A stretch of 64,000 bases of DNA from JALORV01 sp963769745 (GTDB lineage: Bacteria; Pseudomonadota; Gammaproteobacteria; Burkholderiales; Burkholderiaceae_F). Position numbers and translations under genes: made by a program. The notes beneath the pieces are model-generated. The model did no database searches, was not told the origin of the DNA, and saw only the letters and a list, made by a program, of their open reading frames with translations. Shown one piece after another: positions 25,101 to 34,201 of this stretch. The stretch lies in the NCBI GenBank assembly GCA_963769745.1, contig CAVYNB010000016.1, positions 1 through 64,000 on the forward strand, read 5' to 3'. The stretch's first letter is position 1, and each line of letters begins with the position of its first letter.

Positions 25101-25289
25101 ATGACCGCCAACGTCGGAAACCTGGACCGCACCCTGCGCATCGTCGCCGGAATCGCCCTGATCGCCCTTGCCGCCACCGGCACGATCGGCGTCTGGGGCT
25201 ACATCGGCGTCGTTCCGCTGCTGACCGGGCTGGTGCGCAGCTGCCCCGCGTACTCCATCTTCGGCATCAACACCTGCCGAACCAAGTAG
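25101..25289 (+). CDS. DUF2892 (YgaP-type) small inner-membrane protein
   Basis: A 62-residue protein with two hydrophobic helices (about 12-28 and 32-46) and the family ending CPAYSIFGINTC, in which two Cys flank the second helix. In rhodanese-containing YgaP this domain is the membrane part that handles reactive sulfur, and stand-alone copies often sit in sulfide or persulfide response operons. A GAGG precedes the ATG by six bases. First gene of the operon under the CsoR-type operator. Confidence 0.88.
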   Translation: MTANVGNLDRTLRIVAGIALIALAATGTIGVWGYIGVVPLLTGLVRSCPAYSIFGINTCRTK

Positions 25290-25307
25290 TCACCGTTCTG
25301 CGTCGCG

Positions 25308-26381
25308 ATGCACAGCCTTCGTAACGGCACGAGTACCGACCGTCCGCGCAGCCGGCCCGGCCGGGCTGCGCTGGCCCTGTTGCTGCTGTTGAGCGGCAGC
25401 GCGGTTCTCGCCGACAACGGCACGCCAAAGGCGACGCCTGCGGCGACGGTCGAAGTCCGCATGAGGGACGTGGACGAGGTCTACGCGGCCGACGCGGTGA
25501 TCGAAGCGGTACGGCAGGCGACGGTCTCGGCCCAGCTGTCGGGAACCGTCACCCAGATCCTCGTCGACGCCGGCGACCGGGTAAGAAAGGGCCAGGTGCT
25601 GGCGCGCATCGACACGCGCGACACCGATGCGCAGGTGGCCGCAGGACGTGCGAGCGTCGCCCAGGCCGACGCCCAGCTCACGCAGGCCCGGCTGAATCTG
25701 GAGCGGACACAGAGCCTGCTCGAGAAGAACTTCGTCAGTCGAGCCGCGCTCGATCAAGCCGAATCGAACCTCAAGGCCGCGCAGGCGGCCGCCGACGCCG
25801 CCCGGGCGGGCAACACTCAGGCCGATACCGCGCGCAGTCACGCCGAACTCAAATCCCCGATCGATGGCGTGGTCACGCGCCGACTGATGGAGCCCGGCGA
25901 AGTCGCGTCCCCGGGACGCGGAGTCGTCGCCGTGCACGATCCCGCAGCGCTGCGCGCGGTCGGCAACCTGCCCCAGTTCGTGCTGCCGAAGACGGCGGGC
26001 GCCACCCGGGCAACGGTCGAGCTGCCGCAACTCGGGCGCACGATCAATGCCACGCGGGTGACGATTCTTCCCGCCACGGACGCCCGGCTGTTGTCCACAC
26101 AGATCCGCGCCGATCTGCCCACGGGCGATACACCGGGAATCACGCCGGGCGCCGCCGCGAAGATCCTCGTACCGGTCGGCCGCACGCGCAAGCTGGTGCT
26201 GCCGCAGTCGGCGCTGATCCGGCGCGGCGAACTCACGGCCGTCAACGTCGTCTCGGCCGACGGACGGCCGCAGTTGCGGCAGGTCCGCGTTGGCAACCCA
26301 GTCGCCGACGGTGGCATCGAAGTGCTCGCCGGCCTGGGCGACGGTGAGCGCGTTCTGCTGAATCCGCTCGCGGCTCGCTGA
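25308..26381 (+). CDS. RND efflux periplasmic adaptor subunit
   Basis: A 357-residue membrane-fusion protein with an N-terminal signal or anchor (about 20-36). The barrel-sandwich halves are VSAQLSGTVTQILVDAGDRV and ELKSPIDGVVTRRLMEPGEV. Between them is an alpha-helical hairpin of about 75 residues (TDAQVAAGRASVAQADAQLT onward), followed by a beta-barrel and a membrane-proximal domain. It should link the downstream RND pump to an outer-membrane channel, but no TolC-like gene is in the window. The start at ATG 25308 has no strong ribosome binding site. Confidence 0.92.
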   Translation: MHSLRNGTSTDRPRSRPGRAALALLLLLSGSAVLADNGTPKATPAATVEVRMRDVDEVYAADAVIEAVRQATVSAQLSGTVTQILVDAGDRVRKGQVLARIDTRDTDAQVAAGRASVAQADAQLTQARLNLERTQSLLEKNFVSRAALDQAESNLKAAQAAADAARAGNTQADTARSHAELKSPIDGVVTRRLMEPGEVASPGRGVVAVHDPAALRAVGNLPQFVLPKTAGATRATVELPQLGRTINATRVTILPATDARLLSTQIRADLPTGDTPGITPGAAAKILVPVGRTRKLVLPQSALIRRGELTAVNVVSADGRPQLRQVRVGNPVADGGIEVLAGLGDGERVLLNPLAAR

Positions 26382-26388
26382 GCCGGCC

Positions 26389-29300
26389 ATGAACGACGCC
26401 GGTCCATCGCTCGGCATCTCCGGCCGCATTGCCCGGAGCTTCCTGCAGTCCCAGCTGACTCCGCTGATCGCGCTCGTGCTGCTGCTGCTGGGCGCATTCG
26501 CCGTGATGGTGACGCCGAAGGAAGAAGAGCCGCAGATCAACGTGACGATGGCGAACGTCATCATTCCGTTCCCCGGCGCTTCGAGCGACGACGTACACAA
26601 CATGGTGACGGTGCCGGCCGAGCAGGTGCTCTCGCAGATCACCGGCATCGAGCACATCTTCTCGGTCACGCAGCCGGGCATGGCGGTGCTGACCGTCCAA
26701 TACAAGGTCGGCCAGCCGCGCATCGACTCGCTCGTCAAGCTGTACGACACCCTGATGTCGAACGGAGACTGGCTGCCGACCCACCTCGGCGCGCTCGCTC
26801 CCGTGGTCAAGCCCAAGGGCATCGATGACGTACCGATCGTCACGCTGACTTTGCATTCGCAGCGCGCGGACGGCAGCGCGGATGATCTGCAGCGCGTCGC
26901 GCACGAACTGGAGATCGAGCTCAAGCGCGTGCGCGGCACGCGCGAAGTGTCCACCCTCGGCGGTCCCGGCAACGTGGTGCGGGTGACGCTCGACCCCGAG
27001 CGCATGAACGCCCACCATGTCACCGTCACCGATATCGAGCGCGCACTGCGCGCCACCAATACGTCGCTGCCGTCCGGGCAGCTGACCTCGGGCAACCGGA
27101 CCGTGGAAGTGCGTACCGGCCAGTTCCTGCGCAGCGCGGCGGACGTCGGCCAGCTGGTGGTCGGACTCGCCGGGCCGACGCGCGAACGGCGCCCGATCCT
27201 GCTGGCCGACGTGGCCCGCGTGACCGACGGCCCGGATACGCCCAGCCTGTACGTCTGGCACGGCGCGCCCGCAGCCGCCGGCGCGAGCGGCACCGCGCGC
27301 GAATTCGTCGAGTGGCCGGCCGTCACGATCCAGGTATCGAAGAAGCCCGGCGAAAACGCAGCCACGGTCGCGGACGCCGTGATGGAACGCGTCGCGCAGC
27401 TCAAGGGGCAATTGATCCCCGCCGATGTCGTCGTCGCGGAAACGCGCAACTACGGCACCACGGCCAGCGACAAGGCCAACCAGCTCATCAAGAAGCTGAT
27501 CTTCGCCACGCTGTCGGTGGTGGCGCTGGTGTGGGCCACGCTCGGCCGGCGCGAAGCCATCATCGTCGGCGCGGCCGTGGTGCTGACGCTGGCCAGCACG
27601 TTGTTCGCCTCATGGGCCTGGGGATTCACGCTCAACCGCGTGTCGCTCTTTGCACTGATCTTCTCGATCGGCATCCTGGTCGACGATGCCATCGTCGTCG
27701 TGGAGAACATCCACCGCCGTTCGATGATCGATCACCTGCCACTTTCGCAGATCATCCCGCGTGCCGTCGACGAAGTGGGCGGCCCGACGATACTGGCCAC
27801 GTTCACCGTGATCGCCGCGCTGTTGCCGATGGCCTTCGTCACCGGCCTGATGGGACCGTACATGGCGCCGATCCCGATCAACTCGTCCATGGGCATGCTG
27901 CTGTCGCTGGCGATCGCGTTCGTGATCACGCCCTGGATGGCATTGCGCCTGCTGCCCGCCGCGCACGGCAAACCGACCGGTGGCGACAAACTCGGCGCCC
28001 GGCTCGCCGCCTTCTTCGAACGGGTGATGCGGCCGTTCCTGCGCGGCGATGCTGGCCGCGGCCACCGCCGCTGGCTCGGCCTTGGTATCGCGGCGGCCAT
28101 CGCGCTATCGGTACTGCTGGTGCCGCTGAATCTCGTCGTGCTGAAGATGCTGCCGTTCGACAACAAGTCGGAGTTCCAGATCGTCGTCGACATGCCGACG
28201 GGCACCCCGGTCGAAGCGACCGCGGCCCTGCTGCGCGACCTGGCGGTGGAAGTCGCCAAGGTGCCCGAAGTGCTCGACTACCAGGCCTACGCGGGGCTGG
28301 CGGCGCCGATCAACTTCAACGGACTGGTGCGGCAGTACTACCTGCGCAGCGGTGGCGAAGTCGGCGATCTCCAGGTCAACCTCGTCGACAAGCATCGGCG
28401 CGACCGCAAGAGCCACGAGATCGCGCAGGCCGTGCGTCCGGCGCTCGACGCGATCGCCCGGCGCCATGGGGCCGACCTCAAGGTGGTCGAGGTGCCGCCG
28501 GGACCGCCGGTGCTGTCGCCGATCGTGGCCGAGATCTATGGCCCCGACATCGATGCGCAGATGAAGCTCGCGAAGCAGGTCCGCGGCGTGTTCGAGAAGA
28601 CGCCCGACATCACGGCGATCGACGACACCGTTCTCGATCCCGCCGAACGCATCGTGCTGCGGGTGGACACCGCCAAGGCGGCCCAGTACGGAATCCCCGC
28701 GAACGAGGTGGCGCGCATCGCGCGCATGGCGCTCGCCGGCGAAGACATCACACCGCTGCACGATGGATCGAGCAAGTACGCGGTGCCGGTGCGCATCGGG
28801 CTGGCCGATGCGTCCAAGGGTTCCATGGAGGCGTTGCTGAAGCTCAAGGTCCGCGGCCCGGACACCGTGCGCGACGAGCAGACCGGCCTGCCCTACGAGA
28901 TCCCGCTGTCCGAACTGGTCCGGCCGACCACCCTGCCGCGCGAGCACGTGCTCCATCGCAAGGACCTGCAGCCGGTCGTCTACGTCACCGGCGATGTGGC
29001 GGGAGGTGCAGGCAAGACCGACTCGCCGCTGTACGGGATGTTCACCATGCGCGCGGACATCGCGAAGATCGTGCGCCGGGCGGACTGCCACTGGCAGAAC
29101 GCTGGATCACCGCGCCCGAGGATCGTTATGCGTCATTTGCGCTCAAGTGGGACGGCGAGTGGCAGATCACTTACGAGACGTTCCGCGACATGGGCATCGC
29201 CTATGCCGTCGGGCTGGTGCTGATCTACCTGCTGGTCGTCGCGCAGTTCCATTCCTACCTGACGCCACTGATCATCATGGCGCCGATTCCGCTGACCATC

Positions 29301-29708
29301 ATCGGCGTGCTGCCGGGCCATGCACTGCTCGGCGCGCAGTTCACTGCGACGTCGATGATCGGGATGATCGCGCTCGCCGGGATCATCGTGCGCAACTCGA
29401 TACTGCTGGTGGATTTCATCCATCAGCGGCTGGCCGATGGCATCGACTTCGAGCAGGCCACGATCGAGGCCGCCGCTACGCGTGCCAAGCCGATCGTGCT
29501 GACGGCCGTGGCGGCGATGCTCGGCGCCGTGTTCATCCTGGACGATCCGATTTTCAATGGACTGGCCATTTCGCTGCTGTTCGGCATCTTCGTCTCGACG
29601 GCGCTCACGCTGGTGCTGATTCCCGTCCTGTACTACGCCGTCAACTACCGCAAAACCAGGGCGGCCCCGGTCGGACCCACCCCTGACCCCGCCACTGCCA
29701 CTGCCTGA
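26389..29708 (+). pseudogene. RND-family efflux pump (AcrB/CzcA superfamily), with a one-base deletion
   Basis: The frame from ATG 26389 encodes the N-terminal helix (LTPLIALVLLLLGAFAVMV), the first porter domains and the TM4 proton-relay motif GILVDDAIVVVENIHRR, then most of the second half up to about base 29070. There it diverges. The next frame continues as APGGLPLAERWITAPEDRY and the final membrane block (GMIALAGIIVRNSILLVDFIH) to 29708. Restoring one G near 29071-29074 yields about 1106 residues, normal for the family. The sequence resembles the RND pumps of HAE/HME type that lack an assigned substrate. The indel may be technical; if real, the last helices that carry part of the proton path would be lost. 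Confidence 0.88.
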
Positions 29709-29718
29709 GGAGGCCTTC

Positions 29719-29940
29719 ATGACCGTAGATCGCTGGGTTCACATCTTCGCCGGAACCTTCATCCTGCTTTCGGTTGCGCTCGGCGCACCGGCCAGTCCGC
29801 TGTTCGTATCGCCGTGGTGGCTCGCCTTTACCGCATTTGTGGGCGCAAATCTGTTTCAATACGGCTTCACCAACTTCTGCCCGCTCGGCTGGATACTGAA
29901 GAAGCTGGGCGTCCCGGAGGCCAGACTTGTCCACGCGTAA
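29719..29940 (+). CDS. DUF2892 (YgaP-type) small inner-membrane protein, second copy
   Basis: A 73-residue protein with two hydrophobic helices and the typical segment FQYGFTNFCPLGWILKKLGV. It differs clearly from the copy at 25101, so this is not a recent tandem duplication. It lies ten bases after the pump and seven bases before the CsoR-like gene, indicating one transcript. Expected in the inner membrane, possibly presenting a sulfur-reactive Cys. Confidence 0.87.
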   Translation: MTVDRWVHIFAGTFILLSVALGAPASPLFVSPWWLAFTAFVGANLFQYGFTNFCPLGWILKKLGVPEARLVHA

Positions 29941-29947
29941 GTCGACC

Positions 29948-30232
29948 ATGAAGACCACGCTCGAAGATGATGCCGCGCGGGCTCGTCGCGAACTCATCCT
30001 GCGACTGAAGCGCGTCGAAGGACAGTTGCGCGGCATCCAGCGCATGATCGAGTCGGGCGAAGACTGCGAGCCGATTGCCCAGCAGCTTTCCGCCAGCCGC
30101 AAGGCACTCGACAAGTCCTTTTTCGAACTGCTGGCCTGCGCGATCGAGCATCCGGAATTCACGCTCGACGGCAAGGAAACCAAGGACCGCCGGATTCAGC
30201 GCATGGCTCGGGCACTGGCGCGGCTGGCCTGA
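29948..30232 (+). CDS. CsoR/CstR-family (DUF156) repressor lacking the metal-binding His
   Basis: A 94-residue all-helical repressor with the family core LKRVEGQLRGIQRMIESGEDCEP. Cys40 matches the first ligand (Cys36 of CsoR). By my remembered alignment, the copper-binding His position 25 residues on is Ala65, with a Cys at 64, and the QQLSAS stretch resembles the persulfide sensor CstR. I therefore infer sulfur-species rather than copper sensing. ATG 29948 is chosen over TTG 29927 because the latter would overlap the preceding gene. It is the last gene of the operon headed by the 24980 operator. Confidence 0.85.
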   Translation: MKTTLEDDAARARRELILRLKRVEGQLRGIQRMIESGEDCEPIAQQLSASRKALDKSFFELLACAIEHPEFTLDGKETKDRRIQRMARALARLA

Positions 30233-30307
30233 CGAGCGCTGCAGCCTTCGCCGGAAAATCCAATCGATTGAGTGAATCGACCGGCTAGCAGCCCCGGGTT
30301 GGCCCAG

Positions 30308-31063
30308 CTACTTGAGGCTCTGCCACAACCCCCGCGGATAGAGTCCGCTGCGCAGCAGGTGCCCGGCCACCATGATGACGATCTGCGTGATGTCGGCCAC
30401 CGGCCGGAAGTGACTGGCGCGGGCCGTGCCGTAAAGGGCGGGAATGCGGACCGCCAATGTCCCGCAGCCCAGTCGCCCACACTCGATCAGCAACTCGCTT
30501 TCCAGCACGAATCCCTTGCGTCGGCTGCCGGGAGTGACCGGATACCTTGACGCGAGCTTCGGCAGCACGGCTCGCAGGATGGTGGCCGGATAGAGGCGAA
30601 AGCCTGACTGGCTGTCTGTCACCCGATACCCCGATGCCCATGCAACCCAGAAGTTGGCGAACCGGTTGGCGCGGTAGCGCGCGCTCGGAATGCTTTCCCG
30701 GTCCGCCAGACGGGCACCGACGATGATGGTCTGTGAGTGGGAGTCCGCCGCTTCGATCAGGCGCGCGATGTCCTCGGGACGGTGCTGGCCGTCGCCATCC
30801 ATCGTCAGGACTCGCTCTGCGCCGTGGGCAAGGCCCAGTTGCATCCCGTCGATCAGCGCTCGCGCTTTGCCTTCATTTCGTGCGTGTCGTAAAAGGTGGA
30901 CGCGGGCATCGGGAGCTACCTCGGCAATGCAATCATCGGACGAACCGTCGTCGACAACGATGACTTCGTCGATCAACCTAGGCTCCAGCCGAAGGACCGC
31001 CTGGACCAGTCCGCCCAAGGTGCCGCCTTCGTTGTAGGCCGGGATCACGAGCACAGTCTTCAT
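30308..31063 (-). CDS. Family 2 glycosyltransferase of the aryl-polyene-like cluster
   Basis: A 251-residue GT-A enzyme related to dolichyl-phosphate mannose synthases: VLVIPAYNEGGTLGGLV, then VIVVDDGSSDD and the metal-binding LTMDGDGQHRPEDI, then GFRLYPA. It lacks the hydrophobic C-terminal helices of undecaprenyl-phosphate glucosyltransferases. It is the last gene of the cluster, seven bases after the ketoreductase. In aryl polyene systems such transferases are thought to attach or build the polar head group of the final lipid. The donor sugar is not predictable. Confidence 0.9.
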   Translation of the reverse strand: MKTVLVIPAYNEGGTLGGLVQAVLRLEPRLIDEVIVVDDGSSDDCIAEVAPDARVHLLRHARNEGKARALIDGMQLGLAHGAERVLTMDGDGQHRPEDIARLIEAADSHSQTIIVGARLADRESIPSARYRANRFANFWVAWASGYRVTDSQSGFRLYPATILRAVLPKLASRYPVTPGSRRKGFVLESELLIECGRLGCGTLAVRIPALYGTARASHFRPVADITQIVIMVAGHLLRSGLYPRGLWQSLK

Positions 31064-31070
31064 CGTTGCC

Positions 31071-31796
31071 TCAAGTCAGGCCGCCGTCGATCGCAATGAT
31101 CTGCCCGGTGATGTAGCGCGCAGCGTCGCTGCAGAGGAACGCCACGCAGGCAGCAACGTCTGCAGGCTCTCCGGCGCGACCCATCGGTACCAGCTGCCTG
31201 ATGCGTTCGGGACTGAACGTGTCCGCTGTCATGTCGCTGACAATGATTCCCGGCGCGACCGCGTTCACGGTGATGCCACGGGTAGCGACTTCGAGCGCGA
31301 GCGCACGCGTCGCGCCGATCAGTCCGGCCTTTGCCGCGGCGTAGTTCACCTGGCCGGCGTTGCCGCGGATGGCTGCGACCGACGACACGTTGACGATGCG
31401 GCCGTTGCGACTGCGGATCATCGGCAGCAATACGGGCCGCGTGACGTTGTAGAAACCATCAAGGTTGACGGCGATCACACGCGACCACTTCTCCTGCGAC
31501 ATGCCGGCCAGCGGAGCATCGTCGTGGACTCCGGCACAGTTCACCAGGACCTGGATCGGCGCACGCTCGATCACCTTCGCGATCTCACGCTCGCACGCTG
31601 CCGCATCGGTCACATCGAAGCTGATCGCCTCGGCGGTCCCGCCGCTGTCGCGAATCAGCTCGCAAAGCTGCTCCACCGACGCCGCATTGCGATGGGCATG
31701 CGCAATCACATGCAGGCCCTGTGAAGCCAGCGCGCGCGCGATGGCGGCACCGATCGCTCCACTCGCCCCCGTCACCAAAGCAAATCTCATTGTCAT
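31071..31796 (-). CDS. 3-ketoacyl-ACP reductase (FabG-like, ApeQ role)
   Basis: A 241-residue short-chain dehydrogenase with the NADP-binding TGASGAIG (9-16), NAG at 86-89, and the catalytic Ser139, Tyr152 and Lys156 (VNYAAAKAG). In aryl polyene synthesis it reduces the beta-keto group after each elongation. It is packed between a dehydratase gene (4 bases) and the glycosyltransferase gene (7 bases), so the role follows from the cluster. Confidence 0.93.
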   Translation of the reverse strand: MTMRFALVTGASGAIGAAIARALASQGLHVIAHAHRNAASVEQLCELIRDSGGTAEAISFDVTDAAACEREIAKVIERAPIQVLVNCAGVHDDAPLAGMSQEKWSRVIAVNLDGFYNVTRPVLLPMIRSRNGRIVNVSSVAAIRGNAGQVNYAAAKAGLIGATRALALEVATRGITVNAVAPGIIVSDMTADTFSPERIRQLVPMGRAGEPADVAACVAFLCSDAARYITGQIIAIDGGLT

Positions 31797-31800
31797 CGCA

Positions 31801-32226
31801 TCACGTCAGTCTCAGCGTCAGTTCGCCGCGGGACACCAGGACGTCTCCAGCACGTATCTCGAACACATAGCGCGCAGATTCGGAAGTCGCAATCATGCAG
31901 TGCGCCGATATCCGCAATGGCTGCGCAAGCCGGTCAAGGTAGTCGACGAAGACCTGCAGGTCCCTGATCTGGAGCAGCAGACCACCGGACACCGCTCCCT
32001 GCTCATGCGTGCGCGTGAGGCGGTGCAGTGCCGCCGCCTGGGCGCCGTATTCGACACTGTGCAGCGCCGGCACGCCCTGCAACTCGCCGAGCGGGTGGCC
32101 CGCGGATCCGACATGGGCCAAGCAGACGATGCCGTCATCCGTGATTTCGAGCGCGGCATCGATCAGACACATCGCTCCCTTCTGCGGCAGCAGGCGCTCG
32201 ATCGCTTCTCGGCTCAGCGCAGTCAG
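31801..32226 (-). CDS. 3-hydroxyacyl-ACP dehydratase, ApeP-like
   Basis: A hot-dog-fold protein of about 141 residues (REAIERLLPQKGAMCLIDAAL, then GHPLGELQGVPALHSVEYGAQAAALH), matching the ApeP-type dehydratase that dehydrates the growing polyene with its small partner. No ATG, GTG or TTG exists at a sensible place: the homologous N-terminus begins at CTG 32226, whose CTGA overlaps the stop of the preceding gene. The next Met is 17 residues in and would delete part of the fold. I therefore propose a rare CTG start, or re-initiation after the upstream stop. Confidence 0.78.
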   Translation of the reverse strand: MTALSREAIERLLPQKGAMCLIDAALEITDDGIVCLAHVGSAGHPLGELQGVPALHSVEYGAQAAALHRLTRTHEQGAVSGGLLLQIRDLQVFVDYLDRLAQPLRISAHCMIATSESARYVFEIRAGDVLVSRGELTLRLT

Positions 32227-32951
32227 GGCGTCACCTGCGTAATCGTCAGCACCGCCGCCAGATGGCGGACAACGCGACTGCCAACCAGGCCATCCGCGCC
32301 GCGCGCACGCACCGCGGCCGCCAGCGAGCCCGTCTGTGCGGGGCCTTGCTGCGCGCCACTCGACACCGCGCAGCGCCATCCGACCCCAGGATCCGCGGGC
32401 TCGCACCACGCAGCCAGGGCGAAGTCCTGAAGATCCGGACGTGCGCGCTCGAGCTCCGGTGGAAATCTTTGACTGGTCGCCAGCATGATCACCGGGCCGC
32501 GGCGCATCACCGCCTGAAGTCCAGCCTCCACCAGGGCTACCTCCACCGTGTCGTCGCCGGCGGCCAGCGCCGTCGTGGGCGCCTGCGATCCGAGCCCGAT
32601 CGACCAGTAGCCCGCCGGCGCGTTATGTACGGAGTTGTGAAACTGCGTGGGTGAGACCGGCTGATGCCCGCGCAATGCGCTCAGCAGTCGCAGCAGCACG
32701 GTGCCGTCGCCGTCGCTGCTGCCGAACACCAGCGGCGTGGACTTCAGCAGGTCGCGCGGACGACCGCCGACCAGCCGCTCTCCAGCCGCCAGCGCAAAAC
32801 TCGTCAGCGGATTGAGGCGACGCCGCTCCGCAGGCGGAAGTTCAAGCACGGGCGCAGGGGAGTCACGAGCCTCGACGCCACCCGCGCAGCGCAGATCGGA
32901 TGCCGATGTGCACCAGACCCAGTCCGCAACGCAAAAGGTCAGTGCACTCAT
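32223..32951 (-). CDS. Beta-ketoacyl synthase-like chain-length-factor homologue (ApeC-like)
   Basis: A 242-residue protein of the short ketoacyl-synthase N-terminal family that includes ApeC. It shows RRLNPLTSFALAAGERLV, the segment TPLVFGSSDGDGTVLLRLLSAL and QFHNSVHNAPAGYWSIGLG. No active-site Cys is seen in a KS nucleophile context. In known systems this protein pairs with a full-length ketosynthase as a non-catalytic subunit that sets chain length. It overlaps the ketosynthase gene at the 5' end (ATGA) and the dehydratase gene at the 3' end, which fits a stoichiometric complex. Confidence 0.83.
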   Translation of the reverse strand: MSALTFCVADWVWCTSASDLRCAGGVEARDSPAPVLELPPAERRRLNPLTSFALAAGERLVGGRPRDLLKSTPLVFGSSDGDGTVLLRLLSALRGHQPVSPTQFHNSVHNAPAGYWSIGLGSQAPTTALAAGDDTVEVALVEAGLQAVMRRGPVIMLATSQRFPPELERARPDLQDFALAAWCEPADPGVGWRCAVSSGAQQGPAQTGSLAAAVRARGADGLVGSRVVRHLAAVLTITQVTP

Positions 32952-34177
32952 CGCTGCAGCAAAGCCTCCCTGCCGAAAACAAGCGCGCAGTTGCTGCCAC
33001 CGAAGCCGAATGAGTTGGAGAGCACGCGCTTGAGGGTCGAGTCGACAGCCACCGTTGCGAGCCCGATCCTCGGCTCGACTCCTGCGACCGTGGTCCCGAC
33101 GTTAGCGGGAACGCACTGGTGCTCCAACGCCAGGTCGCAGATCAAGGCCTCCACTGCGCCGGCAGCGCCCAGACAGTGGCCGGTGGCGCCCTTGGTCGAG
33201 CTGCACGGTGTCGCAGTGCCAAACACGCGCGCCACGGTGAGCGCCTCGACGTGGTCATTGGCCGGTGTTCCCGTGCCATGCAGGTTGATGTAGTCGATGT
33301 CGCGTGGCAGCAGCTGCGCGCTATCCAGCGCCTGGGAAATCGCCCGCTCGGCCCCGAGTCCCTGCGGATGCGGCGTCGACATGTGGTAACCGTCGCTCGA
33401 CTCTCCTGCGCCCAGCAGTGCCGTCGTGCCGGCGCCATCGGGCATCAGCAACGCAAAGGCCGCGCCCTCACCGATCGAAATGCCCGAGCGGTCGCGCGCG
33501 AAGGGCCGGGCCGGTTGCGAACTCAGCAGTTCCAGTGACGCAAATCCGTAGAGAGTCGTGTAGCAGAGCGAATCGACGCCGCCGACCACCGCCGCGTCGC
33601 AGAGTCCTGCGGCAATGTAGCGGGCTGCCACCGCGAATACCTTGGCGCTCGACGAGCAGGCGGTCGACACGCAATGGCGCGGGCCTTCGAGCCCCAGCGC
33701 CAGCGCAACGAAGTCGGCGACGGATCCCATGCTGTGACGTCGCTCGAAGCGGGAGGACTCGAGCCAATCCTCGTGTCCGTAGCGGAACATGTCTTCCGTG
33801 TCGAGCATCCCCGACGTGCTGCTGCCGACAAACACACCGATGCGCGTTCGACCAAAGCGGCGCGCGGCAGCCGTGACAGCGACGTCGAACCCGTCTTCGT
33901 ACAAGGCGATCCATGCCAGGCGATGGTTGCGGCAGTCCCATGCGGCGAGTCGTTCCGGCAGCATCGCTTGTTCGATCGCAGCGACACGGCCGACATAGGC
34001 GTGGATGTCCGCTGCCGAGTCGCCAAAGGTGTTGGGCGCGAGTCCGCATTGGCCGATCCGCAGCGCCGCGGCGATCTGAGCTCGGCCGCGACCGATGGCA
34101 CAAGTGCCGGTGAATGCATCGATCGACAGCGGGTACAGGCGATTCCCCGCGTCGCGCTCAGGCTCGTACTTGCTCAC
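32948..34177 (-). CDS. Beta-ketoacyl-ACP synthase (FabF-like) of the aryl-polyene-like cluster
   Basis: A 409-residue condensing enzyme with the full catalytic triad: Cys174 (STACSSSAKV), His300 (NLHGTGTPANDHVE) and His334 (GATGHCLGAAG), and the closing SNSFGFGGSNCAL. It extends the starter by two-carbon units from malonyl-ACP. It corresponds to ApeO/ApeR in function, but which of the two cannot be told. Only one complete ketosynthase is present here, while model clusters have two. Confidence 0.92.
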   Translation of the reverse strand: MSKYEPERDAGNRLYPLSIDAFTGTCAIGRGRAQIAAALRIGQCGLAPNTFGDSAADIHAYVGRVAAIEQAMLPERLAAWDCRNHRLAWIALYEDGFDVAVTAAARRFGRTRIGVFVGSSTSGMLDTEDMFRYGHEDWLESSRFERRHSMGSVADFVALALGLEGPRHCVSTACSSSAKVFAVAARYIAAGLCDAAVVGGVDSLCYTTLYGFASLELLSSQPARPFARDRSGISIGEGAAFALLMPDGAGTTALLGAGESSDGYHMSTPHPQGLGAERAISQALDSAQLLPRDIDYINLHGTGTPANDHVEALTVARVFGTATPCSSTKGATGHCLGAAGAVEALICDLALEHQCVPANVGTTVAGVEPRIGLATVAVDSTLKRVLSNSFGFGGSNCALVFGREALLQR

Positions 34178-34201
34178 GACAGATTCGATGAATGCACCCG
34201 G

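Noticed and set aside
25290..27449. 719-residue minus-strand reading frame over the RND genes
   Set aside because: The opposite strand has clear adaptor and pump motifs; this frame is a long GC-driven shadow.
29060..29100. Programmed frameshift in the RND gene
   Set aside because: No slippery heptamer or downstream structure is visible, and such pumps are not known to use recoding; a simple one-base deletion explains it.
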